64,000 nucleotides of DNA from Ectopseudomonas chengduensis (GCF_900102635.1 NZ_FMZQ01000013.1:62001-126000), one strand, 5' to 3'; positions 1-9,383 are shown, counted from the first letter of the stretch. Notes: generated from the letters alone by a model not told the origin. A program made the numbers and translations.

Positions 1-3000
1 CGGGGTGCGCAGTTCGTGGCTGACGGTGGAGACGAATTCGTTCTTCATCTGTTCGGTGCGCTTGCGCTCGGCGATGTCGCGGATCACCGCGATAAAGCGG
101 CGCTGCCCCTGGTGGCTGATCTGTGACATCGCCAGCTCCATGGGGAAGCATTCACCATCCTGACGCAGGCCTTCCATTTCGCCGATCTGGTTGATGGCGC
201 AGCCTTGCCGCAGTAAGTCGCCCGCCAGGTGCGGAACCAGTTGGGTGATGCTCTGACCGGCGACCTCGGGCTGGCGATAGCCGAATATCGCTTCGGCCGC
301 ATGGTTGAAGGTTTCGATGCGGCCCTGCTCATCGATGGTGACGATGGCGTCGACCACGTTGTCGAGCAAGGTACTGAGGTAATGTTCGCGCTCGCGCACC
401 GCGCGCTCGGCAGCGACACGATCACTGAAATCCTGAATCTGCGAGACGAAATGCACGGGCCGCCCCTCGCCGTCACGCACCAGCGACACGCTGAGCAACA
501 CCCACAGCGTGCGCCCTTGCTTGTCCAGGTAGCGTTTCTCCATCTGATAGGCGTTGATCCGCCCAGCCAGCAGATCGGCGACGTTCTGCCGATCGGCATC
601 GAGATCGTCCGGATGGGTGACCTGCTGGTAGGTAGAGGTCAGCAGCTCTTCGCGGTCATAGCCGAGCATGCGGCACAGCTCGTCGTTGACCTCCAGCCAG
701 CGGCCGTCCGGGCTGATCAGTGCCATGCCCTGTGGCGCGGTATTGAAGGCATTGAGAAAACGCTGTTGGCTCAGGCGCAGTTCGTCCTCCATGGCCTGGC
801 GTTCGCTGATGTCCCAGATGAAACCGTCGACCCACAACAGCCTGCCGTGGCTGTCGTATTCGCCACGGCCTTTCTCCCGCACCCAGACGTTATGGCCATC
901 GGCATGGCGCAGGCGGTAGGTGAGCTCGAACCTTTCCTGACGCGCGATGGCCTCGCCGATGCGGTAGGTGATGGCCAGGTCGTCGGGATGCACGATGCTG
1001 GAAAAGCTGCGTACCTGGTTGTCGATGAAGTCGCTGGCCGGGTAACCGCTGAGGTTGGCAATTTCATCGCTGATGTAGCGCATGCTCCAGTCGGCGTCGT
1101 TGGCGCAGCGATACACCACGCCAGGCAGGTTGGCCACCAGGCCGCGGAAGCGGCTCTCGCTCTTCTGCAACGCGCGGGTGGCCTGTTGCAATTCGCTGAT
1201 ATCGCTGGCGATGCCGAGAAAACCGGTGATCTGGCTACTCTCGTCGAACATGGCGCTGACGGTGAGGTTGACCTGGCGCAGGCTGCCGTCCTTGTGGCGA
1301 TAGGTCCACTGGCGGGTTTCCGGGTCGCCGCCGCGGGCGTTATGTACTAGGACTTCGAAGCTCTCCAGCGGGTGCCCGGCGACCTCGCTGAGCTCGGCGG
1401 CGCGGGTCTGGATTTCGTCCGCGAGATGAAACATCGCCGGAGTCTGAAGTCCGATCATCTCCTCGGTGCTATAGCCGAGCAGGCGTTCGGCGCCGGAATT
1501 GAACAGGCTGATGATGCCTTGCGTGTCGGTGGCGATGATCGATACCCCGGTGGCCGAGTCCAGCACCGCTTGCAGATAGGCGCGTGCCGCGCGCACGGCG
1601 CGCTCCTGCTGCTGGCGTTCCAGAATGGCGCCGACCCAGCGGGCGAACAAGCCGAGGAAGTCGCGGTCGGCGTCATCGAATGGCTGCCTGCGTCGCTCGG
1701 GGTTGGCGAAGGCCAGGGTGCCGAATGGCTTGCCGCCCACGCGCACGGCGGTGCCGATATAGCTTTCCAGGGCGAACTGGCGATAACAGGGGTGGTGCCT
1801 GTGCGGCGAGTCGGCCATATGGGTGATGGCCAGCGCATCGTTATGCTGCAAGGCCAGGCTGCAGTAGGTGTCGCCCAGTTCGAACAGCTGGCCGTCGCTG
1901 AGGGCGTCGTCGGGAGATACCTGTACCAGCACCTGGTACTGCTCGCCCTGGATACGGCTGATGATGCCCAGCGGCATGCCGAAATGCTCGGCGCCCAGGC
2001 GCAGCGCCTGGCGCAGTTGCTCGGTGCGGCTCAGGCTGGGCAGCGCAGCGATCTCATTGAGCGCGCGCAACGCCGCCTGCTGGCGCTGCATCAGGCGCTG
2101 CGTGCTGCGCCGGGTGCTGCGTAGCAGAACCAGCAGCAGGGCCTCGGCGCCGCACCAGGCGAGCAGCCACTTGACTACCAGCCAGCGCTTGTCGCTGCGG
2201 TGCAGATTGAACTGATCGCTGACGTCGTGCCAGATCAGTGCGACCGCCAGTGGCTCTGCGCTGGGGTCGTGACGTTGCCGGTAGCTACTCAGTGCCACCT
2301 GATTGACCAGATAATGACGTTCGCTGTCGTCCAGCAGGCGCACGCTATCGCCCTCGCTCGGGGCGGGCAGTCGCTGTTGCTGTTGCCAGGCCAGGACCTG
2401 GGGCCGCGAATGATCCATCAACTGCCAGCGCTGGGTATCGCCAGCCAGGCCGCGTAGTTCTTCACCGCTGTCCGAACTCAGCAGCAAGTCGTCGCGCAGC
2501 AGCAGTGCCACACCGCTGTCGAACTCGCGGTCCAGCTGGGCAAGATCCTCGAGCACGCCCATTGCCACTTCGATGGCGCCGACCTGTTGGGGCCCGTTGT
2601 TGCTCTCGGCCAGCAACGGGGCAATGGCGCGCATGCCGACGCTGCCGCGGGTCAGGCCCAGACCGGCCTGGCTTCTGGCGCTGCGCAGCGCTTCCAGCAC
2701 CATCGGGCGCCAGCCAATCTGCAGGTCGCCAAAGTGCTCGGGTTCGTGCACGCGCAGCAGCACCTTCACGTCTGGCGCCAGGTGCACGTACAGCCGAAAC
2801 GGCTGGTGCGCCTGCAGGTTGCGCCAGCGCGGCGCCAGGCGGGTGTAGAGCTGACTGCGGATGTTGGCCAGGCTTTGCAGATCGCTCGACGGCAGGGCGT
2901 GAGCCTGGCGCACCAGCTCCGTCACCCAGGCATCGGCAGCGATGGTTTCCGCCAGCAGCTGCGCGCGTTCCTGCAGCCCATGCTGGGTGCTGTTCAGGGC

Positions 3001-3225
3001 CATGCGCTGGATGTCTGCCTGTTTGCTGATCTGTAGTTGCCAGAGCGCTTCGCGCTCGTTCAGCGCCTGGCGCCCGAGAAAGGCGAAGAACAGCGCCAGG
3101 CACAGGCTGCCACCGATGACTATCCAGCGGCCGGCGTCCCGGCGGCCGGCGTCGCGGCCACTGGCGTCGCGGCCACTGGCATTGAATTGACCGAACCAGC
3201 GATTACCCAGCCTCGGTTTACTCAT
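1..3225 (-). CDS. Multi-PAS/GAF sensor histidine kinase, N-terminal part (C-terminus lies beyond the window start)
   Basis: Reading down from the ATG at 3225, this protein is open for 1075 codons and leaves the window inside the phosphoacceptor H-box (residues SHELRTP, positions 1-25), so the ATPase domain and anything after it are missing. Visible order: short cytoplasmic N-terminus with 5-residue repeats (about residues 16-34), TM helix (about 34-52), a large presumably periplasmic sensor region, second TM (about 351-370), GAF domain (about 388-528), then four PAS/PAC units, and the H-box at about 1062. It is the last visible gene of a three-gene set reading leftward: its ATG is 10 nt after the stop of the receiver-HDOD gene. 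Partnership with that regulator is inferred from adjacency only. The ligand is unknown. Confidence 0.9.
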   Translation of the reverse strand, partial: MSKPRLGNRWFGQFNASGRDASGRDAGRRDAGRWIVIGGSLCLALFFAFLGRQALNEREALWQLQISKQADIQRMALNSTQHGLQERAQLLAETIAADAWVTELVRQAHALPSSDLQSLANIRSQLYTRLAPRWRNLQAHQPFRLYVHLAPDVKVLLRVHEPEHFGDLQIGWRPMVLEALRSARSQAGLGLTRGSVGMRAIAPLLAESNNGPQQVGAIEVAMGVLEDLAQLDREFDSGVALLLRDDLLLSSDSGEELRGLAGDTQRWQLMDHSRPQVLAWQQQQRLPAPSEGDSVRLLDDSERHYLVNQVALSSYRQRHDPSAEPLAVALIWHDVSDQFNLHRSDKRWLVVKWLLAWCGAEALLLVLLRSTRRSTQRLMQRQQAALRALNEIAALPSLSRTEQLRQALRLGAEHFGMPLGIISRIQGEQYQVLVQVSPDDALSDGQLFELGDTYCSLALQHNDALAITHMADSPHRHHPCYRQFALESYIGTAVRVGGKPFGTLAFANPERRRQPFDDADRDFLGLFARWVGAILERQQQERAVRAARAYLQAVLDSATGVSIIATDTQGIISLFNSGAERLLGYSTEEMIGLQTPAMFHLADEIQTRAAELSEVAGHPLESFEVLVHNARGGDPETRQWTYRHKDGSLRQVNLTVSAMFDESSQITGFLGIASDISELQQATRALQKSESRFRGLVANLPGVVYRCANDADWSMRYISDEIANLSGYPASDFIDNQVRSFSSIVHPDDLAITYRIGEAIARQERFELTYRLRHADGHNVWVREKGRGEYDSHGRLLWVDGFIWDISERQAMEDELRLSQQRFLNAFNTAPQGMALISPDGRWLEVNDELCRMLGYDREELLTSTYQQVTHPDDLDADRQNVADLLAGRINAYQMEKRYLDKQGRTLWVLLSVSLVRDGEGRPVHFVSQIQDFSDRVAAERAVREREHYLSTLLDNVVDAIVTIDEQGRIETFNHAAEAIFGYRQPEVAGQSITQLVPHLAGDLLRQGCAINQIGEMEGLRQDGECFPMELAMSQISHQGQRRFIAVIRDIAERKRTEQMKNEFVSTVSHELRTP
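3124..3180 (-). repeat. 15-bp tandem repeats inside the kinase N-terminus
   Basis: Three full 15-bp units and a partial fourth (3180-3166, 3165-3151, 3150-3136, 3135-3124) encode ASGRD, ASGRD, AGRRD, AGRW just before the first TM helix. The first two units are identical at DNA level. Copy-number change would keep the reading frame. Confidence 0.8.
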
Positions 3226-3235
3226 TCGTCGCGCC

Positions 3236-4357
3236 TCAGCTCAGCCCGGCCAGGCGGCGCAGGCGCTGTACTTCCTGACTATCGGCGCTCTGCAGTTCGA
3301 CGCTGGCAAGGCGCATGAGAATCGGCTCACGGCGCGCATTGCCGGGAGCCAGGCCGTAACAGGCGCCGATCAGTTCACGCAGCCCGATGGGTAAACGCCA
3401 ATCTGCCTTGAGGCGGCTGGCCAGGTCGCCGCTGTATTGGCGCAGCGCTTGTTGCACTTGTTCCTCGCTCAACGGCAGACCGCGGTTGCGCCAGATCTGT
3501 GCCTGCTGCAGTACGGCCAGCTCGCCCATGCGTTGTAGCAGGGCGGCGCTGTGCAGGGGTGTCGGGTCCAGCTGGCAGGCTTTGGCCAGTGCATCGACCT
3601 TGTGCCGCAGGTTCAACTGCGCCTGCAGCAGGTTCTGGCCCAGGGTTCTCAGGTCGGCGTCCTGCAAGCTGGCTGCCGGGCGTAGCGCCAGGCCCTGAAT
3701 CAGGTTCAGCGCGGTGGCTGCGCCCAGTCGGCGCACGGCATCGGGCAGGCTGGCGCAGGGCTGTCCCGTGCTGTTGTAGAGGCTGCTGTTGGCCGCAGCG
3801 ATCAGCCGCGCCTGCACGGCTGGGTCCTGCTGCCAGTGTTCGCCGAGTTGCTCCAGGGTGCTGGGTGCTGCCGTGGTGTCGCGCAGTTGCTGAAAGAGTT
3901 CGTCGCGCAATGGCAGATCGATCTCCTCGTCGGGCAAGGCAGCGAGATGGTGAAGAAAGTCCTCGTCGTTGGCTGCCGCCACGTGAGGCTCATCATCGTC
4001 GGGTAACAGGCTGCGTAGGCAGTCCAGCACCTTGGGCACCTGGAAGGGTTTGCTGATAAAGGCGTTGATGCCCAGGGCGCGCACCTCGAGCACGCTATTG
4101 CGATCGGCGCGCGCGGTGATCATCACCAGCGCCACGTCACGGTCCTGGCTGCGTACCGCCTGCAATAGAAGAGTGCCGCTGCCGTCCGGCAGGTTCCAGT
4201 CGGCGATCACCAGTTGCGCCGGTTCGCGCTGCCAGGCCGAGATGGCGTCTGCCACGCGCACTTGGCAGTCGACGCGAGCGCCGGGGCGCAGGCTCAGTAC
4301 GATCTGCTTGAGCAGATCGGCGATCCAGGGATCGTCTTCGAGAATCAGCACGCGCAT
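3236..4357 (-). CDS. Response regulator with receiver and HDOD domains
   Basis: A 373-residue protein. Residues 1-120 form a CheY-like receiver: acidic pocket ED at 7-9, phosphoacceptor Asp53 in the IADWNLPDG motif, Lys in the FISKPF motif. Residues from about 130 onward match the HDOD output domain, a metal-free HD-like fold seen in bacterial signalling proteins whose biochemical role is mostly unknown. The gene sits 2 nt downstream of the GGDEF-EAL gene and 10 nt upstream of the sensor kinase, so the three are probably cotranscribed. The kinase is the obvious candidate phosphodonor (inference). No DNA-binding domain is seen. Confidence 0.88.
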   Translation of the reverse strand: MRVLILEDDPWIADLLKQIVLSLRPGARVDCQVRVADAISAWQREPAQLVIADWNLPDGSGTLLLQAVRSQDRDVALVMITARADRNSVLEVRALGINAFISKPFQVPKVLDCLRSLLPDDDEPHVAAANDEDFLHHLAALPDEEIDLPLRDELFQQLRDTTAAPSTLEQLGEHWQQDPAVQARLIAAANSSLYNSTGQPCASLPDAVRRLGAATALNLIQGLALRPAASLQDADLRTLGQNLLQAQLNLRHKVDALAKACQLDPTPLHSAALLQRMGELAVLQQAQIWRNRGLPLSEEQVQQALRQYSGDLASRLKADWRLPIGLRELIGACYGLAPGNARREPILMRLASVELQSADSQEVQRLRRLAGLS

Positions 4358-4359
4358 GT

Positions 4360-6657
4360 TCAGCTCCTGGTGCTGGACTGGCTATCCTTCGCTTCGCTCA
4401 GCGTAGTGGTGTCGACGGCTCTGGCTACAGGTTGCGGACGGCCGAAGTGGTAGCCCTGGCCGTAGTTGCAGCCTAGCTCGCGCAGGAAGGCGGCTTGAGC
4501 GGGTTGTTCGATACCTTCGGCGAGAACCTTGAGGCCCAGGCTCTTACCCAGGGCGATCACAGCGCGGGCGATGGCGGCATCCTCCGGGTCGTCAGGCAGG
4601 CCGCGCACGAAGCTCTGGTCGAGCTTGAGCTTGTCCACTGGCAGACGCTTGAGGCGCGCCAGGGAGCTGTAGCCAGTGCCGAAGTCGTCAATGGCCAGGC
4701 GCACGCCCAGGGCGCGCAGGCTGATGAGCAGTTTCTGCGCTGCATCCGGGTCTTCCATGATGGCGCTCTCGGTGACTTCCAGCTCCAGCTGCTCGGGCGG
4801 CAGGCCTGTTTCTGCCAGTACCTGCGCCACTTTCATATCGAGTTCACCGCGGCTGAACAGGCGGCTGGAGACGTTCACCGCGACGAAACTCAGCCCACAA
4901 CCCTCGGCGTTCCAGCGCACCATCTGGCGGCAGGCCTGCTCCAGTACCCAGGTATCGATGGCGCCGATCATGCCGTTGTCCTCGGCAATCGGGATGAATT
5001 CGCCAGGAGCGATCAGCCCGCGTTGCGGGTGCTGCCAGCGCACCAGTGCCTCCATGCCTACCCGGCTACCGTCACCCAGGTCATGCAACGGCTGGTAGTA
5101 AACGCGCAGCTCGTCATTGTCCAGGGCATGGCGCAGGCTGCTGGCCAGTTCCACGCGCTGACGGGCGTAGTCGGTCAGCTCCTGCACATAGAAGGCATAG
5201 CCTTCGCGGCCGCTGCTCTTGGCTTTGAACAGCGCCGAGTCGGCGTTACGCAGGATCTGCTCGACGCTATCGGCATCTTCGGGGAACAGGCTGATGCCGA
5301 TGCTGGCGCCAATGTAGAGCTCGTGACCGTCGAGGCGAAAGAACGTTTCCAGGCTGCGCAGCAGACGCTGTGCAAGCTCGGCTGCCTGAGCGGCGTCGGC
5401 GCAATTTTCGCTGAGCAGGCCGAACTCGTCGCCGCCCAGCCGGGCCAGCGTGCAGCCACTGGGCAAATCCTGCTGCAGGCGTTCACCGACGCCCTTGAGC
5501 AGCAGGTCGCCGACGTTGTGGCCGAGGCTTTCGTTGATGTGCTTGAAATGGTCCAGGTCGATCAGCAGCACTGCGCCGCGTAGTTCCTCGATCTTGCTGC
5601 GCTCCAGTGCATGGGCGACGCGTTCGGTGAACAGCAGGCGATTGGGCAGGTTGCTCAGCGGATCGTGGTGGGCCAGATAATCCAGCTCACGCTGCGAACG
5701 CTTGAGCGCCGTGATGTCGGAGAACACCGCCACGTAATGGCTGACGCGCCCCTGCTCGTCGTGGATGACGCGGATGCATTGCCACTGCGGGTAGATTTCG
5801 CCGCTCTTGCGCCGGTTCCACACTTCACCGCTCCAGGCGCCACGGTTCTGCAGGGCGTGCCACAGGCTCTGGTAGAAGGCGGTGTCGTGGCGGCCGGATT
5901 TGAGCAGGTTGGGGTGCTGGCCGAGGATTTCCTCGCTGCTGTAACCGGTGATGCGGCTGAAGGCAGGGTTGACGTGCACGATGCTTTGTTCGGCATCGGT
6001 AACCAGTACCCCTTCCTGGGTGGCATCGAACACCGCTGCGGCCTGGCGCAGGCTGTCGTCGATGGCGCGTTGCTGGGTGATGTCGCTGGCTATGCCGATG
6101 AAGCGCTGCGGTTGGCCGTTTTCGTCACGCAGCAGGCGGCCGCGCGAGTGAATCCAGCGATAGCTGCCATCGGCATGGCGCAGGCGGTAGAGGTTCTCGT
6201 AGGGCTGTTCACTCAACTCGGCATTGAGTGCATGCAGCGCGCGCTCCACGTCATCCGGATGCAGGCGCGCGGCCCAGTCTTCGCGGGTATCGCCCAGGGT
6301 TTGCGGAGTGAGGCCGAGGAGCCTGGCGTAGCCCTCGGAGAAGAATACCTTGCGTCTGGACACGTCCCAGTCCCACAGGCCATCGCGTGTGGCATCCAGC
6401 GCCAGGCGCAGACGCTCCTCGTTACTGGCCAGTTCCAGGCGTGCGCGGCGGTACTGCAGGGCATGGCGGTGCAGCACCAAGTAGAGCAGCGAACTGGTGA
6501 GCGCGACGAAGAACAGGCCCTTGAGGGATTGCACGCGCTCCTGCTGCGTCACGGACAGGCCCAGGGCGGTCAACAGATGGTCGCTGAGAAGAATCCACAG
6601 AGCGGCGAGCAGGAGGTAGCCCAGGGTCAGACGCAAGGCGGCGATGTCGATACGCAT
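4360..6657 (-). CDS. Membrane PAS-GGDEF-EAL c-di-GMP signalling protein (PA0285-like)
   Basis: A 765-residue protein. Two N-terminal hydrophobic stretches are separated by a very short loop, followed by a PAS/PAC unit (about 75-190), a second PAS (about 205-320), a GGDEF domain with an intact GGDEF motif and an EAL domain. The EAL domain keeps EAL, the ELEVTES motif, the DDFGTGYSS loop and the KLDQSFV motif, so phosphodiesterase activity is plausible. No RxxD inhibitory site precedes GGDEF. Both synthesis and hydrolysis are possible; which dominates cannot be told. A TTG at 6663 is an alternative start with better Shine-Dalgarno spacing (AGGGAG 9 nt upstream, versus 15 nt for the ATG). The divergent neighbour is desA, as I recall for PA0285/PA0286. 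Confidence 0.9.
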   Translation of the reverse strand: MRIDIAALRLTLGYLLLAALWILLSDHLLTALGLSVTQQERVQSLKGLFFVALTSSLLYLVLHRHALQYRRARLELASNEERLRLALDATRDGLWDWDVSRRKVFFSEGYARLLGLTPQTLGDTREDWAARLHPDDVERALHALNAELSEQPYENLYRLRHADGSYRWIHSRGRLLRDENGQPQRFIGIASDITQQRAIDDSLRQAAAVFDATQEGVLVTDAEQSIVHVNPAFSRITGYSSEEILGQHPNLLKSGRHDTAFYQSLWHALQNRGAWSGEVWNRRKSGEIYPQWQCIRVIHDEQGRVSHYVAVFSDITALKRSQRELDYLAHHDPLSNLPNRLLFTERVAHALERSKIEELRGAVLLIDLDHFKHINESLGHNVGDLLLKGVGERLQQDLPSGCTLARLGGDEFGLLSENCADAAQAAELAQRLLRSLETFFRLDGHELYIGASIGISLFPEDADSVEQILRNADSALFKAKSSGREGYAFYVQELTDYARQRVELASSLRHALDNDELRVYYQPLHDLGDGSRVGMEALVRWQHPQRGLIAPGEFIPIAEDNGMIGAIDTWVLEQACRQMVRWNAEGCGLSFVAVNVSSRLFSRGELDMKVAQVLAETGLPPEQLELEVTESAIMEDPDAAQKLLISLRALGVRLAIDDFGTGYSSLARLKRLPVDKLKLDQSFVRGLPDDPEDAAIARAVIALGKSLGLKVLAEGIEQPAQAAFLRELGCNYGQGYHFGRPQPVARAVDTTTLSEAKDSQSSTRS

Positions 6658-6825
6658 GGGCAAGCGGCAGCGCTCCCTGTAAATGCTGGCCAGTATAGAT
6701 GCTTCACTGCTGAAACATTCTCATCTAAAAGACCAACTGGTTTTCTGGCATGGGTCAGGGATAATGTGATCAGGTTCGTCCTTGTAGGACAAGCCGCGTT
6801 CCCCCTTCAAGAGGCAACAGCGCCC

Positions 6826-8016
6826 ATGTGGTACAACGGTTTACTCGACCTATCGGTCTGGCAGCTGGTGGCTGCGACCTTGCTGATGACACACGTGACC
6901 ATCGTCAGCGTGACTGTCTATCTGCACCGCTACTCTGCGCACCGTGCACTGGAACTGCACCCCGCGCTCAAGCATTTCTTCCGTTTCTGGCTGTGGTTGA
7001 CCACGGGTCAGAACACTCGCGAGTGGACCGCGATTCACCGCAAGCATCACGCCAAGTGCGAAACCGTCGATGACCCGCATAGTCCGGTCATCAAAGGTCT
7101 GGGCACCGTGCTGCGCAAAGGTGCCGAACTCTATCAGGAAGAGGCGAAGAACCAGGAAACCCTGCGTATCTATGGCAAGAACTGCCCGGATGACTGGATC
7201 GAGCGCAATGTCTACAGCCGCTATCCGATTGGCGGCGTGACGTTGATGGCGATCATCGACCTGGCGCTGTTCGGCGTACTTGGCATGACCGTCTGGGCAA
7301 TCCAGATGATGTGGATTCCGGTATGGGCCGCAGGCGTCATCAACGGTCTTGGCCACGCTGTCGGCTATCGCAACTTCGAATGCCGCGACGCCGCCACCAA
7401 CCTGGTGCCCTGGGGCATCCTGATCGGCGGTGAGGAACTGCACAACAACCACCACACCTACCCCAACAGCGCCAAGTTGTCGGTGAAGAAGTGGGAGTTC
7501 GATATGGGCTGGGCCTGGATCAAGCTGTTCAGCTTCTTCGGCCTGGCTCAGGTGCAGCGTGTCGCGCCCATCGCCCATCGGGTCGAGGGCAAAGCCAGCC
7601 TGGACATGGACACCGCCATGGCCATCCTCAACAACCGTTTCCAGATCATGGCGCAGTACCGCAAGTTGGTGATCGTGCCATTGGTCAAGCAGGAAGTGGC
7701 CAAGGCCGACGAGTCCGTTCGTCACCTTTTCCGTCGTGCAAAACGTCTGCTGTCGCGTGAACCGAGCCTGCTGGAAGAGCAGCATCACGCGCACATCGCC
7801 GATATGCTGGCGCAGAGTCAGGCTCTCAAGGTGATCTACGAGAAGCGCCTGGCGCTGCAGCAGATCTGGGTCAAGACCAGCAGCAACGGCCACGACATGC
7901 TCGAAGCCATGAAACAGTGGGTACACGAGGCCGAGGTCAGCGGTATCCAGTCGCTGCGTGAGTTTGCCGAGCAGCTCAAGACCTACTCGCTGCGACCATC
8001 CAGCGCGACTGCCTGA
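6826..8016 (+). CDS. desA: Membrane acyl-lipid delta-9 fatty acid desaturase
   Basis: A 396-residue di-iron membrane desaturase. The three histidine boxes are visible: HRYSAH near residue 38, HRKHH near 74 and HNNHH near 206, with hydrophobic helices between them. The reading frame is open far upstream (from 5611), but homology begins at the ATG at 6826, preceded by an AAGAGGC Shine-Dalgarno-like stretch. The family introduces a double bond at C9 of phospholipid acyl chains in the inner membrane. P. aeruginosa DesA (PA0286) does this oxygen-dependently, and the position beside the GGDEF-EAL gene matches that locus. The C-terminal 130 residues are helical and charged. A strong terminator follows. 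Confidence 0.92.
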   Translation: MWYNGLLDLSVWQLVAATLLMTHVTIVSVTVYLHRYSAHRALELHPALKHFFRFWLWLTTGQNTREWTAIHRKHHAKCETVDDPHSPVIKGLGTVLRKGAELYQEEAKNQETLRIYGKNCPDDWIERNVYSRYPIGGVTLMAIIDLALFGVLGMTVWAIQMMWIPVWAAGVINGLGHAVGYRNFECRDAATNLVPWGILIGGEELHNNHHTYPNSAKLSVKKWEFDMGWAWIKLFSFFGLAQVQRVAPIAHRVEGKASLDMDTAMAILNNRFQIMAQYRKLVIVPLVKQEVAKADESVRHLFRRAKRLLSREPSLLEEQHHAHIADMLAQSQALKVIYEKRLALQQIWVKTSSNGHDMLEAMKQWVHEAEVSGIQSLREFAEQLKTYSLRPSSATA

Positions 8017-8034
8017 CCGCCGCTCGTTACAAGC

Positions 8035-8061
8035 AAAGGCCCGCCGAACTGGCGGGCCTTT
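8035..8061 (+). terminator. Rho-independent terminator after desA
   Basis: An 11-bp stem (AAAGGCCCGCC pairing with GGCGGGCCTTT) with a 5-nt loop lies 19 nt after the desA stop; the T-tract is short. Confidence 0.75.
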
Positions 8062-8114
8062 GTGTATGTCCAACAGCTCGCACTATGCTCATTTCAATGC
8101 GAGGCGAAGGACGG

Positions 8115-9098
8115 ATGGCCGCTGTAATGGACGATCAAGGCAACGCTGTTTCCGAGTTGGAAGAACTGACCTTGGCTCTACTGCACAGCCGTGCTGAAGT
8201 AGAGCGCCTGGGTGCGCGCGAACAACTGTTCAGTAGCCTGCTTGGTAGCGTCAATGCCGTGCTCTGGGCCTTCGACTGGAACGAGCAGCGGATGATCTAT
8301 GTCAGCCCTGCCTATGAGCGCATCTTCGGTCGTTCCGCCGCGCTGCTTTTGGCCGACTATGGTGAGTGGCGCAACAGCATCTATCCGGACGATATCGACT
8401 ACGCCGCCGAGAGCCTGGCCAAGGTGCTGGAAACCGGCGCGGTGGAGTCTCGCGAGTACCGCATCATTCGCGCTGATGGCCAATTGCGCTGGCTCAGCGA
8501 CAAGTGTTTCGTCAGCCCTCGGCTGGGCGCTGAGCCCGGCAGTGTGATCGTCGGTATCGCCGAAGACATCACCGAGAAGAAGCGGCTGGAGGGCGAGCTG
8601 CATCGCCTGGCTACCACCGATGTGCTGACTCAGAGCAGCAACCGGCGGCACTTTTTCGAGTGCGCACGTCGCGAGTTCGAACATGCGCGCAAGTTCGGCA
8701 GTCCGCTGGCCTTCCTGTTGCTCGATCTCGATGACTTCAAGAAGATCAATGACCAGTACGGCCACCAGATCGGCGATGAAGTGTTGCGACGCCTGGCACA
8801 TTGCGGCAGCAATGCCCTGAGGCGCGGCGATCTGTTCGGACGTATCGGTGGTGAGGAGTTCGCGGCGCTGTTCCCGGGCTGTGAGCAGGATGTGGCTTTG
8901 CAGGTGGCTGAACGACTGCAGCGTGAGGTGCAACGCCTCAGCTTTCGCCATGAGGGCACCAGCTTCGGCATCACCGTCAGTCAGGGGCTGACCAGTCTGC
9001 TGGCCACTGATGTAAGCCTCGATGCGCTCTACGCACGTGCCGATGCAGCGATGTACATGGCCAAGCGTCAAGGCAAGAATCAGATCGTCCTGGGCTGA
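8115..9098 (+). CDS. PAS-GGDEF diguanylate cyclase (PA0290-like)
   Basis: A 327-residue cytoplasmic protein. A coiled N-terminal segment of about 35 residues is followed by a PAS/PAC domain (about 40-160) and a GGDEF domain with the active variant GGEEF (RIGGEEFAALF). No TM helices are seen. It probably makes c-di-GMP from two GTP under control of the PAS domain; the signal is unknown. No RxxD I-site is seen at the usual distance before GGEEF. Start choice is uncertain: the ATG at 8115 has AAGGA 3 nt upstream, the ATG at 8127 would have it 15 nt upstream, and one at 8085 is also in frame. The position before an OprE-like porin matches PAO1 PA0290-PA0291 as I remember it. Confidence 0.88.
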   Translation: MAAVMDDQGNAVSELEELTLALLHSRAEVERLGAREQLFSSLLGSVNAVLWAFDWNEQRMIYVSPAYERIFGRSAALLLADYGEWRNSIYPDDIDYAAESLAKVLETGAVESREYRIIRADGQLRWLSDKCFVSPRLGAEPGSVIVGIAEDITEKKRLEGELHRLATTDVLTQSSNRRHFFECARREFEHARKFGSPLAFLLLDLDDFKKINDQYGHQIGDEVLRRLAHCGSNALRRGDLFGRIGGEEFAALFPGCEQDVALQVAERLQREVQRLSFRHEGTSFGITVSQGLTSLLATDVSLDALYARADAAMYMAKRQGKNQIVLG

Positions 9099-9154
9099 GG
9101 GTCTGGCGATTTTCCGCCTGGGAGCAAGTTCTCATAAGCGGAAATTTGCCTATC

Positions 9155-9168
9155 TTGATTGTCATTAC
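9155..9168 (+). promoter_or_regulatory. ANR/FNR-like site upstream of the porin
   Basis: TTGAT-N4-ATTAC matches 8 of 10 positions of the ANR/FNR consensus TTGAT-N4-ATCAA. It lies about 85 bp upstream of the sigma-54 type promoter. P. aeruginosa oprE is anaerobically induced and reported to involve ANR; extending that here is inference. Confidence 0.5.
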
Positions 9169-9237
9169 ATGGTCACTGTGCTGCAGGAAAAATGTAACCT
9201 GTTGTTCTAGAGGCCTCGCAGGCCTGCTATCAGGAAC

Positions 9238-9254
9238 TGGCGCGTTATCTGCAT
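9238..9254 (+). promoter_or_regulatory. Sigma-54 type promoter for the OprE-like porin
   Basis: TGGCGCG-N4-CTGCA has the invariant GG (9239-9240) and GC (9251-9252) exactly 10 nt apart, with two departures from TGGCACG-N4-TTGCA. Transcription would start near 9263, about 260 nt before the porin ATG. RpoN dependence has been reported for P. aeruginosa oprE. Confidence 0.65.
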
Positions 9255-9317
9255 AGGCTCCGGCAGATGCCGGCCAGGATGTCGGCGCACAATAACAACG
9301 ACGAGAGAGCATTCACC

Positions 9318-9383
9318 ATGCACCACTCAGCCCGCCTTGTTTCGGCCGCCGCACTGCGTTCGCCGTTGTTCTGTTCTTCCTGA
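9318..9383 (+). CDS. Possible 21-residue leader peptide in the porin 5' UTR
   Basis: An ATG at 9318, with GAGAGAG about 9 nt upstream, opens a 21-codon frame ending at TGA 9381-9383. The frame lies between the proposed sigma-54 promoter and the porin gene. The peptide begins MHHSARLVSAAALR and has no recognisable domain. It may be a regulatory leader or chance; no attenuator structure is evident after it. Confidence 0.25.
   Translation: MHHSARLVSAAALRSPLFCSS

Noticed and set aside
229..2124. Plus-strand open frames over the sensor kinase
   Set aside because: The minus strand carries a continuous kinase with GAF, four PAS units and an H-box; the plus frames are shadows.
5611..6825. N-terminal extension of the desaturase from the long open frame
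   Set aside because: That stretch is antisense to the GGDEF-EAL gene; desaturase homology begins at 6826 after a ribosome-binding site.
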